From NCBI GenBank assembly GCA_949358305.1, contig CASHSZ010000111.1, positions 1-64,000 of the forward strand: a stretch of DNA of 64,000 nucleotides. The letters run 5' to 3'. A program made the position numbers and the translations under genes. Source of the DNA: Strigamia acuminata (lineage: Eukaryota > Arthropoda > Chilopoda > Geophilomorpha > Linotaeniidae). Below are positions 1 through 11,475 of this stretch, in pieces (position 1 is the first letter of the stretch; every line of letters begins with the position of its first letter). The notes beneath the pieces were generated by a model, which saw only the letters and a list, made by a program, of their open reading frames with translations, was not told where the DNA came from and ran no database searches.

Positions 1-581
1 GCAATATATCGCCAGCTGGTGATAAACTCATACATTAACTTTCCAAATAATTTACAAGCAACTTAAATTTAATGTACTTGTACTAAATACAGTTATAAGG
101 CGATAAAAGAGATTTTTTTTCAAAAAGCGAGCAGTTTTTACAGTAAACCACTTGTTTTGCAAAACTAATTTCAACAAACCAAGTTTTTCTTTGTTTGCCA
201 GTTGGTCTGTGCGGATGAAAAGACGCAACAGAACTAAACCAGCAAAATAAACAAAAAACCTAGTTTAAAAACCCTTTTCTTATCAGCTGATAATGGGAGC
301 ATGGCACCTGTACCCGATATGCCATCAAATCATCTAAAAAATGAATAAATTGGCCGGATACGGTTGCAGTCCTCATTACTAAGCAAACAAACTACAAGAA
401 TAAGAACAGACCTAATGATTAATTATCTCGGTTTACCAAGTTTGATGACGAGAAATCGACAGTCAAACGGTAAAAACCAAGAAAAACAGAAACATTAGAA
501 GTACAGGATATCCAACTTGGAATTTAGTGCAAGCTTCGAACCAAAAACAATTTATTCGCAGCAACAACCAAAGTGATTTCT
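1..581. other. AT-rich sequence without a recognised gene
   Basis: No open frame with coding character, no splice-bounded exon with a known domain and no clear repeat was seen here. It may be the internal 3' part of the LTR element whose LTR-like block starts near 1342, because a polypurine run just before that block implies element sequence upstream. Confidence 0.4.
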
Positions 582-986
582 ATGGAAACCACACAGTTGG
601 CACCAAGAAATCCAACAATTGGACCAGTAAACATAGTCAAATTGAAACAATTCATACTCGACTATACTGCAGTGGAATGGCCTGTCACAGAGGTTGATGA
701 GGATAATTATTACCCAACAACAACTTCAGAACGAGACATCGTTCCTCAGACCACACCAATTACAGAAACTGTTGAAAAATCAACAAAAACGGCTAAAAAG
801 CCGAACGGCGAAGCCTTCCTCAAGTCCAAGCACCGGTACAACAACCTGAACCAGCAGTCAGGACTACGAGGACAAATCGACAAAATATTTGGAGTTTTAT
901 GTTCAAAAGAACCCACAAACACAAAGAAAGCAGATGGCGGATCTGAGGATACCACACGAAATCCACACCAACCACCATCACGATGA
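582..986 (+). CDS. Hypothetical ORF, possibly part of a decayed LTR element
   Basis: An ATG-initiated frame of about 134 codons encodes a hydrophilic, Thr/Lys/Pro-rich protein with no domain that I recognise. It has no signal peptide, membrane segment or zinc-binding motif. It lies about 360 bases before a polypurine run and an LTR-like block, so it could be the last frame of an LTR retroelement whose earlier genes are outside the window. A chance ORF is a real alternative. Confidence 0.22.
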   Translation: METTQLAPRNPTIGPVNIVKLKQFILDYTAVEWPVTEVDEDNYYPTTTSERDIVPQTTPITETVEKSTKTAKKPNGEAFLKSKHRYNNLNQQSGLRGQIDKIFGVLCSKEPTNTKKADGGSEDTTRNPHQPPSR

Positions 987-1341
987 TCAAACGACCGGAC
1001 AGAGGACGGAGGATCAATGTCGGACGAGGCTCTTCAGCTTCACAAGAAAAAAAGAAGACCTTTGTTTTTATCATTAATAGTTTAAAAGAGAAATCTAATG
1101 TTTAAATCAATAGCCAAATAATGTTATGTTATCAAACCAATTGTCATGTCAAAATCTTTAATCAAATTTTCAATTTTGTGTATTAATTTTTCAAAGTAAT
1201 TTGCCAACTAGGGATAGGTATCAAGTGTTTTTTCTGTGCTCCTCCAAGTCGTATAAATAAAACATGGATCCCATAGTGGGAAGTGTTGCCCTGGCATTTT
1301 TCGAAAAATGCACTTTGAGCCTTTTTCGAAGGGGGGGGAAA

Positions 1342-1949
1342 TGTGACCGATTATCGGCCACTGCAACACGCCCACATGGCCCAGCCCAACCCCACCCACC
1401 AGGTGGCGTTGACGGTTGAGGGATGGTGACCAGGATGACGTCATATCCGGTAACCAACCCCACAACCAATGGGAAGAGGTACTCTCGTACCCATGGTGCA
1501 AGAGTGGGGTATAAAAGGCCCAACATCCTGTTTCTGGCCAGAGTTCCACAGGAACGGTCCTGACCAACATCAGACCGCTCCACACTCTTGTTAACCATGG
1601 TGTCACTTAGGGACTTGGCCGGTTCGCCAGTCCCAGTACCGTGAGCGATTACCATGGGCCAAATGAACATCGACATGACCACGCCGCATAACCAGGTTAA
1701 CCCTAACCGCGTGTGTGCCGCGTGAGGTCACAGGTCTGCTGCAGCAATGCAGCAGGAGCATGGGAGAGACACAAGATATTGCCCCCTAGACAACTGAATA
1801 AAGGCCTAAAACCTCAAACACAGTCTCTTGTAGTCTCCTATCTATACGTGTCGAGCGTCCGGCGCTGTTTAGGCATTCCCGTGCCCGAACAATGTCCGTC
1901 CACTCTCACAATTATTATTCGTTGCCGACTTCGAGAAGCGTGATTTACA
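1342..1949 (+). repeat. LTR-like block (3' or solo LTR)
   Basis: A G-run polypurine tract (about 1329-1340) is followed directly by TGTGACC, the way a 3' LTR begins. Inside are a TATA box, TATAAAAG at 1510-1517, and a polyadenylation signal, AATAAA at 1797-1802, in the order and spacing expected of U3-R-U5. The right end is uncertain: a TTACA near 1949 is one candidate. No second copy was found in the window, so this could be a solo LTR or the end of an element that started upstream. Confidence 0.45.
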
Positions 1950-2478
1950 AGCCGGCTGTTCCGGGAAGTACTTTTTGTCGTAGGGAACGATATTTCTTTC
2001 CGTTCAATAGGATGACCGAAGAATATTTATTCAATGATTGTATGATTTTAAGAATGGATGTTGTTTTTGTTTGAAAAGTCGTATTTATTTATTTAGTGTA
2101 TGTTTTCAGATCGTTTTAAGGATTAAACGATGTAAAATGTGATTATTGGATCATTAAATTACTTTGGTTATTTTTCATCTCGTACATTAATTATAATTAC
2201 ACAGAAAAATGAAGAATTCTTTATTTTTGTTTCGGTAATGACGCTCGACGGGTTTCATTAGTTTACCACGAGGTGGCCCCGCTTGTCATTGTGCCGAGTT
2301 TCGGACGTGAGTTTTCGTTTAATTCCATGTCATTTTTTTGTTGTTTTTCCGTTTGTGTTAAAAATGATCACATGTAATAGGTGAGTATTGGTTTAAAATA
2401 GATAATTTTACGAGATATTGGTTGAACTTTGGAATTTTTCATCCGAAATTTAATTTCTTTTTACATTTTTGTTTGTAG

Positions 2479-3557
2479 TTGTTTATGGCTTGTCCACGAT
2501 GTAATGTAATAAAATTGTGTTGCGGCCACTCGTTCTGCAACACCTGCGTGTATGTGGAGAAGGGGAAAGCTATTTGCCCACTGGAAAAAATTCGAGTGCG
2601 TGTGGAAGAGGAAGTAAGTGAAGGAAAAAAAGCTTAAATTCATTATTTTATTTGTTTATGTAATTATTTACAGTTCAAAGAAGAAGACAACATGGACGTT
2701 GATGTCATTGATGTCAGAGTCACCGACGAGGAGATGATGGAGGTTTTAAATGGTTTTCAGGGTATATATATTTATTAATTCATTAATTATCGAAAAACTT
2801 CAAATTACGGCTCGGTTCATTAGGGGCCAGGTCCGTTTAACCGCCTGGTTGTCACCGGTAATATATGCAATAAGCGCCAGGTCCAAATAAGCGTCGAGAG
2901 AAATAAAATCACCATGTTTTCAAAAACATTGGTGACTTTTGTATAGATAACAGTGATTTATTGAAAAAAATCATCGTATTTTGAGAAAAAAAAACGTTGT
3001 GTATTTTTAGATAAAAATCGGTGAATTTTGGAAAATCTGCCAGGCCCGAATAAGCGCCAGGGTTCAAATAGACGCCGGGGGTCTGGTCGGAAAAATAAAT
3101 AGCCGCCAGGTCGCAATTTGAAGCTTTCCGGTAATTAAATTAACTCTTCCTGCTCCAAACTAGGGTCAACTTTGACCTCTAAAATTGTGTTTTTTTTTTA
3201 TCGAAAACTATCGGGATTTTCTTTCTGAAATTTATGTATTTTCTTTAAACATTATAACTAACAAGAAAAAAGATAATACATTTTAAAATTTAATTTTTTT
3301 TTTGAATTTACCCATTACTCCTTCCACTCTTTCGTACTCAAAGAATCGAATCATTTTCATACATTTTTGGAAAATTTTTTTTGGTTTTGGGTCAAAAATG
3401 ACCTCGGTTTGGATGAGTATGGGAGATTTTTTAGGTTGGTACAGCAATAGTGTAAAATTAAGTTATCGTAGTTTTCAGAGAGAAGGAAATTATTATTAAT
3501 TTTTTTATTTATTTTTATTTTTTTAGTTATGTCGTCTGACATTGAACAAGTTGTTTA
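2479..3557 (+). CDS. Small RING-type zinc-finger protein (three-exon model)
   Basis: Exon 2479-2613 follows a T-rich acceptor and contains an ATG at 2485. It encodes Cys-Pro-Arg-Cys, then Cys-Cys-Gly-His-Ser-Phe-Cys, Cys and Cys-Pro-Leu, spaced like a compact RING finger as found in E3 ubiquitin ligases. It ends at GTAAGTG. Exon 2674-2761 adds an acidic stretch. Exon 3527-3557 joins in phase and gives a stop after ten codons, for a protein of about 83 residues. A different frame in exon 3 stays open longer, so the C-terminus is unsure. Real 5' exons may lie upstream, since GTGAGT donors occur near 2300 and 2380. It could be an exon relic of a larger TRIM-like gene; ubiquitin ligase activity is inferred from the motif only. 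Confidence 0.42.
2820..3120. repeat. Interspersed repeat with CCAGG / AAGCG motifs
   Basis: Variants of AAGCGCCAGG followed by TCCAAATAAGCG or GTTCAAATAGACGCC recur at least four times, within the large intron of the RING-finger model. This looks like a short, internally repetitive mobile or satellite-like element. No coding capacity or terminal repeats were defined. Confidence 0.4.
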
Positions 3558-5604
3558 AGATTTCCCAAACAAAACAAATTGACTTTAACGAAGATCAGAT
3601 AGATGATAAAGTTGTCATCGTTGATCAAGGTTTGTAAAATTACCGTATTATCCTGTTTTGGCGGCTTACTCAAAAATCGTGAGTCCGACCAAGGTGTCGG
3701 ATAACTCATAAGTTGCGAGACAAATTCTACACACACACATTGATATCATGGCTCCCAACTTGCCCTAGAAGTGATTATTTAATTAACAAAAGATAAGAAA
3801 AATATTTTTATATACTAGTCCAATATTTCCAAAAAGGGACCAGTTTTATATGAGGGTGTAATAAAAATAATTGATGATGATTACGATATACTTATTTCTG
3901 TTTGAGAGGAATATTTAATGGAGTACATAAATTTTTATTCACACAAACATTTGATACACAGTTTTTAGAATTATTATTATAACAACCGAAATCATGAATA
4001 TTGGCATTAAATTTATATAAGAGCAAGAAATTGCAAGCAAAGATGAAAAAGGAGTACTGTAGTGTAGACAATAATTGAATTAGTAAGTGGTTTAATTTTT
4101 AGGATGTCCCTTGTTAGAAACTATCAGTGTCAAATGGCGTCACATGGTTACATAGCTGAAAGGAATTATAAAATGAATAAATAAAATGCTTAAATAAAAT
4201 ATAATATATGATATGATATGATGTGGCGTGGTGTGGTATGATGATATGATATGATTTCTAAAACATTTGATCGGTGATATTTTTACTTACTTCCCTAAGC
4301 GCCATTCGAACGCACGAGAGGAAATCCTGGGGGTCTGTTATTTCCTATTTAAAAAATAATACGTAATTAGTATTTTGAAGAATGAATAATTGAAGAGAAT
4401 AAACCACGTACACCATGTAAAGTTGGTTAAGCCCTCACCACAGAAAAAAAAGGTATAAAATTAAAAACAAAATATAGTAGGAACAGATCTAACGTCTGGC
4501 CGCCTGACAGCAATGTTATTAGGCGGGACTATTTCAACCAAGACACATTACTCGCTTGAATGTTGGTGGTGTTAAAAGGTAAACATGCCAACGCTTTCAT
4601 TAACTCTAGTGTATGCATCATGTAACTATTCGGAGTTATATTGTAAAGTGGTTTATTCTCTCCGATTACTCATTTTTCATATTGTACAGGATAATGCAGA
4701 TAAAGATATAACTAAAAATTTTATGAAATTAGAGATTCAAACGAGATTTTTTTGTTGTTTTGTCATGCACTGAAGGCAGCAGAAATTATTACAGGCAAAA
4801 AGCAATGAAGAATCTCAATTTTTTTTCTTTCAGAGACAGGTGTTTAAAATTTCTGTTCACAGATTGCACCATTCTGTGAAAATTTTTCAAGACATATCCG
4901 CTTCATATCTCATTATGTTGTGTTACTGCTGTTATCGTGTTATTGAACTAACAAATGATGCCACAACATTACAATTAGTACTTTTACACCATTTCACACG
5001 TCTTATTTCTAGCATTGTAGATATTGTACTAGAATTTCGAATATTGAATCGGATGATTTCATAAAAATCTTATTAGTGATATTTTGTATGCTTGGTTCTG
5101 TAAAACGTATTAATAAAAGTAAAAACTCTATACCAAACATTTCTGTACAGTTGAGATTATAGCATCACTTTCCCCCTGAAAATAAGAGAGTTTATTTTGA
5201 AACACAAGGAGATACTTCTGAATAGTCTATAGGTATAAACAAGTATTCAATTTATGGTGACCCACTTTGTTTTCACTAAGGAAAATCGCGACTTTGAATA
5301 GTTCTCGGCATATGTCGATCGGTTCCCCCCAATGCCAAGGATAAACATTTTGAAATAAAAAATAGAAATCAGAAAAAATATTTCCAATTTAGTTTTCAAA
5401 TAGGACCCCTAAATAGGGCCACATAAACCATAAATCTGCATTTAGAGTCAACTCCTATCAATAAACAAACAATAAACAAGCATCACCACAGGGGGAACCA
5501 GATATTTATGTACGAAATGTAGGAGTCCTTTGATCTTTTTTCATTTGCAACAGTGTGAATTTCAAAGATCAAAGATACAAAAAACAAACAAAAAGCAATG
5601 AAAT
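3558..5604. other. AT-rich intergenic sequence
   Basis: No gene supported. A pentanucleotide ATGAT-type microsatellite lies at about 4200-4256. Open frames between 4585 and 5064 are short, AT-driven and lack domains. Confidence 0.5.
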
Positions 5605-6600
5605 GGTGAAAACCAGAGTTTATATACTCTGGGAGGACAATAGAGATTAATGACAGCCAATTGGACATCAGAATCCAGGAACTCCCAGGTCACTTTAGGG
5701 ATTTAGGGAGTCCGGACCGAGATGAGGACTTGGGTTTAAAAAGAATCCAATTTGCCACTTTATAACCATAAAGTGGAGTTTTGCACTTGTTTTGTTTAAT
5801 ATTGATTCTTTTGAATCAATATTCATATAATAGCCATTTAATCGTAAATAAATAAAGTATATTTATTGAACAATATTCGATGTACTAGTAATTCACACAT
5901 TTTACCGATTAAGAGTCGCTTTCGAATTGTGCCTCCCTCGAATAGCAGCCACGACTGAGACACCAAGAATACCGTATTTTTGAAAAAGTACACTATCGTT
6001 TCCGTATTTAACCTCACGAACCATGAACGTTCACTTCGTTTGGGACGTTCAGACTTAGTTTGTTACATTAAACAAATGTAACAAACGAAAAACCGAAGTT
6101 GTAATTGCTGACAAAAATGGCTGTTTTGAATAAGAGCCGCGGCTCTTAATTTATAAAATACGGTATTCGAATATCGCTCACTTTCGGTTTATCGGTGCGA
6201 ACTGGTGGCGACATTGTAAATTAATACGATTTTATAACCGTCACAAAATGAGGGCGCGAGATAATCGTTGTGACAGTTGTAAAACAGCGTAATGCGAAAC
6301 TTCACAATAGATGGCGCTGCGACAATAAGCGCGCGCAGTTTAAATATGATAACCGAGGTTATGATGACTAGTACGGCAATACGAATAAATATACGTTATT
6401 TATATTAAGAGTATTAATTAGAACAATATTGATGCTATAGAATCAATATAGAATGTTTTATACTTACCTGTGAAGAGAACCAATTGGACTCTTCGAGATT
6501 TGGACCCCCGAATCTCTGGATTCTGGTGTTCGATTGGCTACTCCTAATCCTATTGTTCTTAGAACATATATAAGAAGTTTTCACCAGAATTTGGGTTTTG
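5605..6600. repeat. Inverted pair of CCAAT/TATA-bearing repeats
   Basis: The reverse complement of about 5605-5700 aligns with about 6505-6600. Both arms read TCTGGATTCTG or a close variant, then an ATTGGCT (inverted CCAAT), then a TATATAA-type box, then TTTTCACC. The arms point outward on opposite strands with about 800 bases between them, and each inner side carries a short palindrome of the form ATTGATnnnATCAAT. This could be the ends of an inverted-repeat transposon or two head-to-head LTR/promoter fragments. No gene lies between the arms. Confidence 0.5.
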
Positions 6601-7019
6601 TACTAGGTGCATTCAAAAAGTCTAAAACGCCTCTAAAACTCGTTTCGTGTTTTTATGTGTGACGTCATCACCTAGTGTTTCTTCTGATTCGTTCACTAGC
6701 CCCTTTTTTCTTTAGTTGTGACATTAACGGACGCTCTTCAGGGCTACTTGAATACGCTCTTGTCGCTGGCATTGTATCGCTCATATACCTACTTATTTAG
6801 CCGCTTATTCACTCGCTTGAACACAGGCTGGTATGTTGGTTTTGCTTCTCTTGTGGAGCTTAACACACATCCGTGATTATTCACGGCGGTAGTTATATAT
6901 CGCTCATGTACGGGCTTTTACACACGCTTATACACGGGAAGGCGAACCCGGACAACAAATCCCGGTTACTGATCATTTGCGATCAGATTCACCGTTACGG
7001 CTCTGAGCTGGATGGAGGT
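6601..7019. other. Intergenic sequence
   Basis: Only short frames without domains. The sequence continues out of the right arm of the inverted repeat and ends at the insertion site of the MITE. Confidence 0.4.
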
Positions 7020-7027
7020 GTCAAAAC

Positions 7028-7413
7028 TAGACTTTGACCGATACCGGTATCGGTATCGGCTATCGGCCGATATTTTGGTATTTACCGATATCGGATCCGA
7101 TATTTTTTGGCGTGGCCGATACCGATATTGCCACGTTTCTAAAACGTATCGTTTTTGCCTAAAACGAGTGCGTTTTAAGCGAAAACGAATACGTTTTAGA
7201 TGAAAACGAATACGTTTTAAACGAAAACGATACGTTTTAGACAAAAACGATACGTTTTAGAAACGTCTTTAAACGCAATTTTAATTTTTTTTTTTGGGGA
7301 GCTGGGGGCGGGAGGTTGGACAATATCGGCGCAGGTATCGGTATAGGCCAATATTCGGTTGCCGATTATCGGTATCGGCGATACTACAAAATACTGGTAT
7401 CGGTCAAAGTCTA
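7028..7413. mobile_element. hAT-like MITE, 386 bp, with 8-bp target site duplication
   Basis: The left end, TAGACTTTGACCGATACC, is mirrored by the right end, GGTATCGGTCAAAGTCTA. The terminal inverted repeats run about 23 bases with one mismatch. GTCAAAAC stands immediately outside both ends (7020-7027 and 7414-7421), a perfect 8-bp direct duplication typical of hAT transposition. The interior is made of subrepeats: GATATCGG-type palindromes near both ends and repeated ACGTTTTAGACGAAAACGAT units in the middle. It has no transposase, so it would depend on a transposase supplied elsewhere. The family assignment rests on the duplication length. Confidence 0.85.
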
Positions 7414-7421
7414 GTCAAAAC

Positions 7422-9559
7422 CTCCCGCAATGGTCGTGGACCATTGTTGACTCCGCCAATATTACTAATAACTAATGTTTATTTATTGTGTTTCTTCCTA
7501 GCTTTTAGTATTGTTTAAATCGCATTACCGATTAATTAATCGATTGAATAACACTCGGTGATGCGGATAATTCTCCGCATTCTTGTGTATTCTCGCCATG
7601 TGGCCGAATACGGCCACGTAACGTTATTGTGACGATGCCGCAAAGCCAACCCTATCCCTTGGCCCGCCCGGACATCCAAACCAAACGATGCCGCCCGTTT
7701 ACAGGTGCCTAGAACCCAGTATTCTTTGTAATAAACATAATGATGTTGTAATTATCGTAAGTTCGTATTATTCAGCCAGTAATTCACTTAGCGCACAATG
7801 GTTTAGCTTATCTCGGTTAGTTTTAGTGTACAATTTGCCTATCAAAAGGTAGAATCGTCACATCGTTTATACACTATTAGTAAAAAAAAGTTACTTCTAC
7901 CTCTACCAGGTTAGCTATTCCTTCTAATCCCTTAGACATAACAGCGGCAAATATTTTCTAAAAAATAGCAAAAAATTATTTCACTGTATCTAAATGAATA
8001 GCTTAAAATCTTACACGATACACTTTTGCTATCGGAGTACAACTTGATGGTTCTTCTTGTGCAACAGCCATGACAACAAACGATACCAAAATAATAGCAA
8101 TAATCTTCATTCTGATGACTTCAATCCTTTTTAAATTCTATGGAATACATACGCAGTAAATGAATATACACATACCGTAGGCAAATATAAACTGTAATCT
8201 CTAACACAATTTGACTTGATTGAATTTTTACATTATTTTGATCTTTGTATTATTTTTTCACACAGAGGCGGATTGAGAGATGAACAAACTGAAAAAATAT
8301 TGGATAAACATAGAACCAAAAAACGGTTTTCTGCAAAAACAAAAATTATTTTAGGCGTCAAAAATTCATTTTTGGCCAGAAAAAAAATTAATTTCTGGCC
8401 AGAAAAAAATTTCTTTTCAAGTCATCATTGATAAAAATTTTGTTAGCCTAATGAAGTTGACTCCAGTGGTAATACATCAAATAAATTGTGTTGAAAAATT
8501 AAATAAAGTCCATTTTGTTAGATCATAACAAACTACATCCTACTTGGATGATTTTAATCAGGTGTAATAAAAATAATACAATCAAACCTCACCAGGTAAT
8601 GTGTGTCATGTGTGTCATGTGACCATACAGAAATTATCAGTAGGCTATACAATAAGTAATTAAATGTAAACAAAATACAAAAGATATAACATACGAAATT
8701 ATAAACAAGGCATAAATACACTCTGTATCTAACAAATTTCTTTTTTATATGCAAAAATAAACCAAAAAAATAAAAATGGTAGCACAACACCCCAAGTTTT
8801 TCGAAAGAGTGAGATCACGGATTGGAATCTGGGGTGAGGTGACTATCCTTTTGTTTGCTTGGTCACCGAGTGTCTGCACAAGGTTGGGTTTTCTAGAAGG
8901 CAATTTTCGACAAAATAACTGACAATATGGTAGATTACAGCGACAGCAATAATCTTCCTGGCCTCTCTATTATTTCAACGAATATGGATTGTAAATGGAA
9001 GATATAATATTCGAAGGTAACTATCTCGTTTATTTTGCCTATAACGTCTTCAAAACTCTACTTTTTGCATTCATTTAGGAAAAGCCCCCAAAACAAAATT
9101 CGCATTTTTAGATTTAAAAATTGTTGTGACTTCGACTGTTATCTCCACAATATTGGTCGCAACGGGTTGCCACGACGGGTCTTATCATAACAACTCTCTC
9201 TTTCTTTAATAAATGCTAAAAGGGAAGAAATATTAATATAAATATTAATATTCCTTTCCAAAACTAATCTTGTTAATAAAATACACTTTGTTTGCTTTAA
9301 ATGAATAATTGCTATTTATTCGGGGATTTATGTTAATATTACAAATAATATTTCTAAATTATATAATACTACGTTAATAAAGTAATGTTAGTAATAATGG
9401 AAATGATAATAATGCTCTCGCAACGTGGCTACTTGGCGACGTCGTGCTTCCATCTGCTTCTCGTTGTTATCGCAAACGGCAATAAATAACACTCCCAAAA
9501 GGCGAGAATAGGACCGAAATGCTCGGAGAAAACGTGTTTCACACACAATTCGATACTAC
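7422..9559. other. AT-rich intergenic sequence
   Basis: No supported gene. Short frames near 8216-8431 and 8554-8790 (minus) are low-complexity Lys/Phe/Tyr-rich translations of AT-rich DNA. Confidence 0.5.
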
Positions 9560-9766
9560 TCACGACTCTGCAAACTCCTTCTCGACGGCTGGCTGTTTGG
9601 GTAATTCCTTGGGCTTGAGAAATTTCTTGGCGGCTGGTCGTCGTGGTTCGTCTCGGGCGGCATCTCGCAATTCGGGTCTCGTAACGATTCCGTATGCTGC
9701 GGCGATGTCGTCCGTCTCTCGTACGTCTTCACACAGTAGCTTCAACTCAGAGTGCCCGTGAAACAC
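9560..9766 (-). CDS. Hypothetical exon or ORF fragment
   Basis: About 68 codons are open on the minus strand without an ATG. The translation is balanced and charged, with a His-Ser-Glu-Leu segment, then Arg/Lys/Pro-rich sequence, and ends Lys-Glu-Phe-Ala-Glu-Ser. A TTAG acceptor-like sequence precedes it near 9775. The local GC content is higher than the surroundings, which suggests a former coding exon, perhaps of a retroelement or a host gene. No domain is recognised. Confidence 0.3.
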   Translation of the reverse strand: MFHGHSELKLLCEDVRETDDIAAAYGIVTRPELRDAARDEPRRPAAKKFLKPKELPKQPAVEKEFAES

Positions 9767-11289
9767 GGTATACTAAGAGCCAAAACTCTTCTTGATTAAA
9801 CGCTCAAGGAGGCGCCCGCTTGTTGAGTACAAGGCTAAAACTTCCAAACTGATACAATCAATTTGGCTCCAAAACTCTGTAAAATCTCAACTCAAGCTGG
9901 CTGCTTGAGCAAGACAAATCTAGCTAAAGTATTCTCAATAGCAAGATGAAATCTAGCTGCTTTACCCTGGCAGCAAGGTGAATCCAAATTCCTTGGCAAA
10001 ATATCACAAATCAAATAATTACTGGGTTGTGAAAACTGGAGCAATACTTGACATGTTGTGACTGGTTTGAAAGGGAGACTTGAACTGAAGTTGGGGAAGC
10101 AATTTCTCTCAGAAGTCTTGAGTAAATTGCACCACAACTCCTTATAAGAAAACGGATTGCCTCACAGCTCCTTTTAAGAGAGCAGGATGCACGTCCTGTG
10201 CAACATCCAGGGCTGGTTGTCATGACAATCTAGGCAGCTGGTTGCAAGTGAATCAATGTGGTGCAATAAGATTTACCAAATAAAGAGAGTATTTTTTGCA
10301 ATGAAATAAAACATGATATAATTTATTCTTTTTAAGTACAATGAAATATTAAAAACATGATGATTTTCTCTTGTTATTTTCTCAATTTTCGGCCAATATA
10401 TATTAATGAAAAACACAATGATCACTCCAATATTTCGCAATTTCAGTCCTTTAAATATTCTTAAATATTTTCAAAACACGATACACTGCACACAAAACAC
10501 GATACACTGCACACAAAACACGATTAAGCTCCCTAGTGACCATCAGGCCACTACAAAATTACGTTCTTTTGGTAATACTTGCCTGGAATTGTGGATTCAA
10601 TGCTGACACGAGAATGTCTTAAGGAAATCCAATGCTTGAGCAGAGCATTTATATACACAAATTTTGAATAGGAATTTTTTATTACATACCCATATAATTG
10701 ATAAAAATAATTGACATCTGGTTTCAGAAAGAACGAACTTTTGTGTTTTACGATTTTGCTCCGTCGGCGGCTATAGTAAAACGTAAAACGTTCTTTGTTA
10801 AACCAAAAGTTTATTCGCATAAATTTTTAACTACGTAAAAACCAAATTTCCAACTGGCAGTGCGACGTGTATTTGCTTCCGCATGCCTAACTCGACCTTG
10901 ATTACTCCCTCCCAAAAGTGTCGAGAAAGAGGTCAAGATAATCAGAGAGGTCGAGAATAGAGTTTTACGTGTTAAGTCGATCATTTTTATTTATTTAGTT
11001 GTGTTTTTATATTTTTATATATTTTTTCTACAAATTAATTCGAGATTTTAAATTTTAAAATTTTTTTATTTTTTTTTTATTTTTTGGATTTTTTAAAAAG
11101 CTTTTCGAATTTTTTTTTTTTTTTTTTTTTTTTTTTTGTATTTTTTCGAACGTTTTTGAACTAATTTGGATTAATTTTTTCATTCCTCGCATTGCAAAAC
11201 ACATTTTTTTTCATCAATTACTAAAAATTGTTCATTACATTTAAAAAAAATAAAAGACCATTTTATTCAAAAACAACTACTTTTATTTG
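9767..11289. other. Intergenic sequence with short tandem repeats
   Basis: A roughly 22-base unit containing ACGATACACTGCACACAAAAC is repeated in tandem at about 10478-10523. A long T tract lies at about 11108-11138. No gene supported. Confidence 0.5.
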
Positions 11290-11475
11290 CCATTTGCACC
11301 TGTTTTTAAACACTATGGTGAGATGCTACTCCACAATGGGGTAAATTTACACTTGTTTTCTAACACCTCAAAGGTGTGATTATACTCCGTAATAGAGTTT
11401 ATTCACACCTGTTAATCAACATTTCAAATGTGTAATATTACTACATAATGTAATCTACTTACACCTTTTTTGAAA
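11290..11475. repeat. Divergent tandem repeat, about 60-bp period
   Basis: Three successive copies share the pattern TTTACAC or ATTCACACCTG, then AACACCTCAAAGGTGTG or a variant, then ACTCCnnAATGGnGTAAAT. The copies differ at many positions, so the array is old. Confidence 0.45.

Noticed and set aside
1208-1682. Two overlapping minus-strand frames of 132 and 153 codons
   Set aside because: They lie antisense to an LTR-like block with TATA and AATAAA signals and show no domain.
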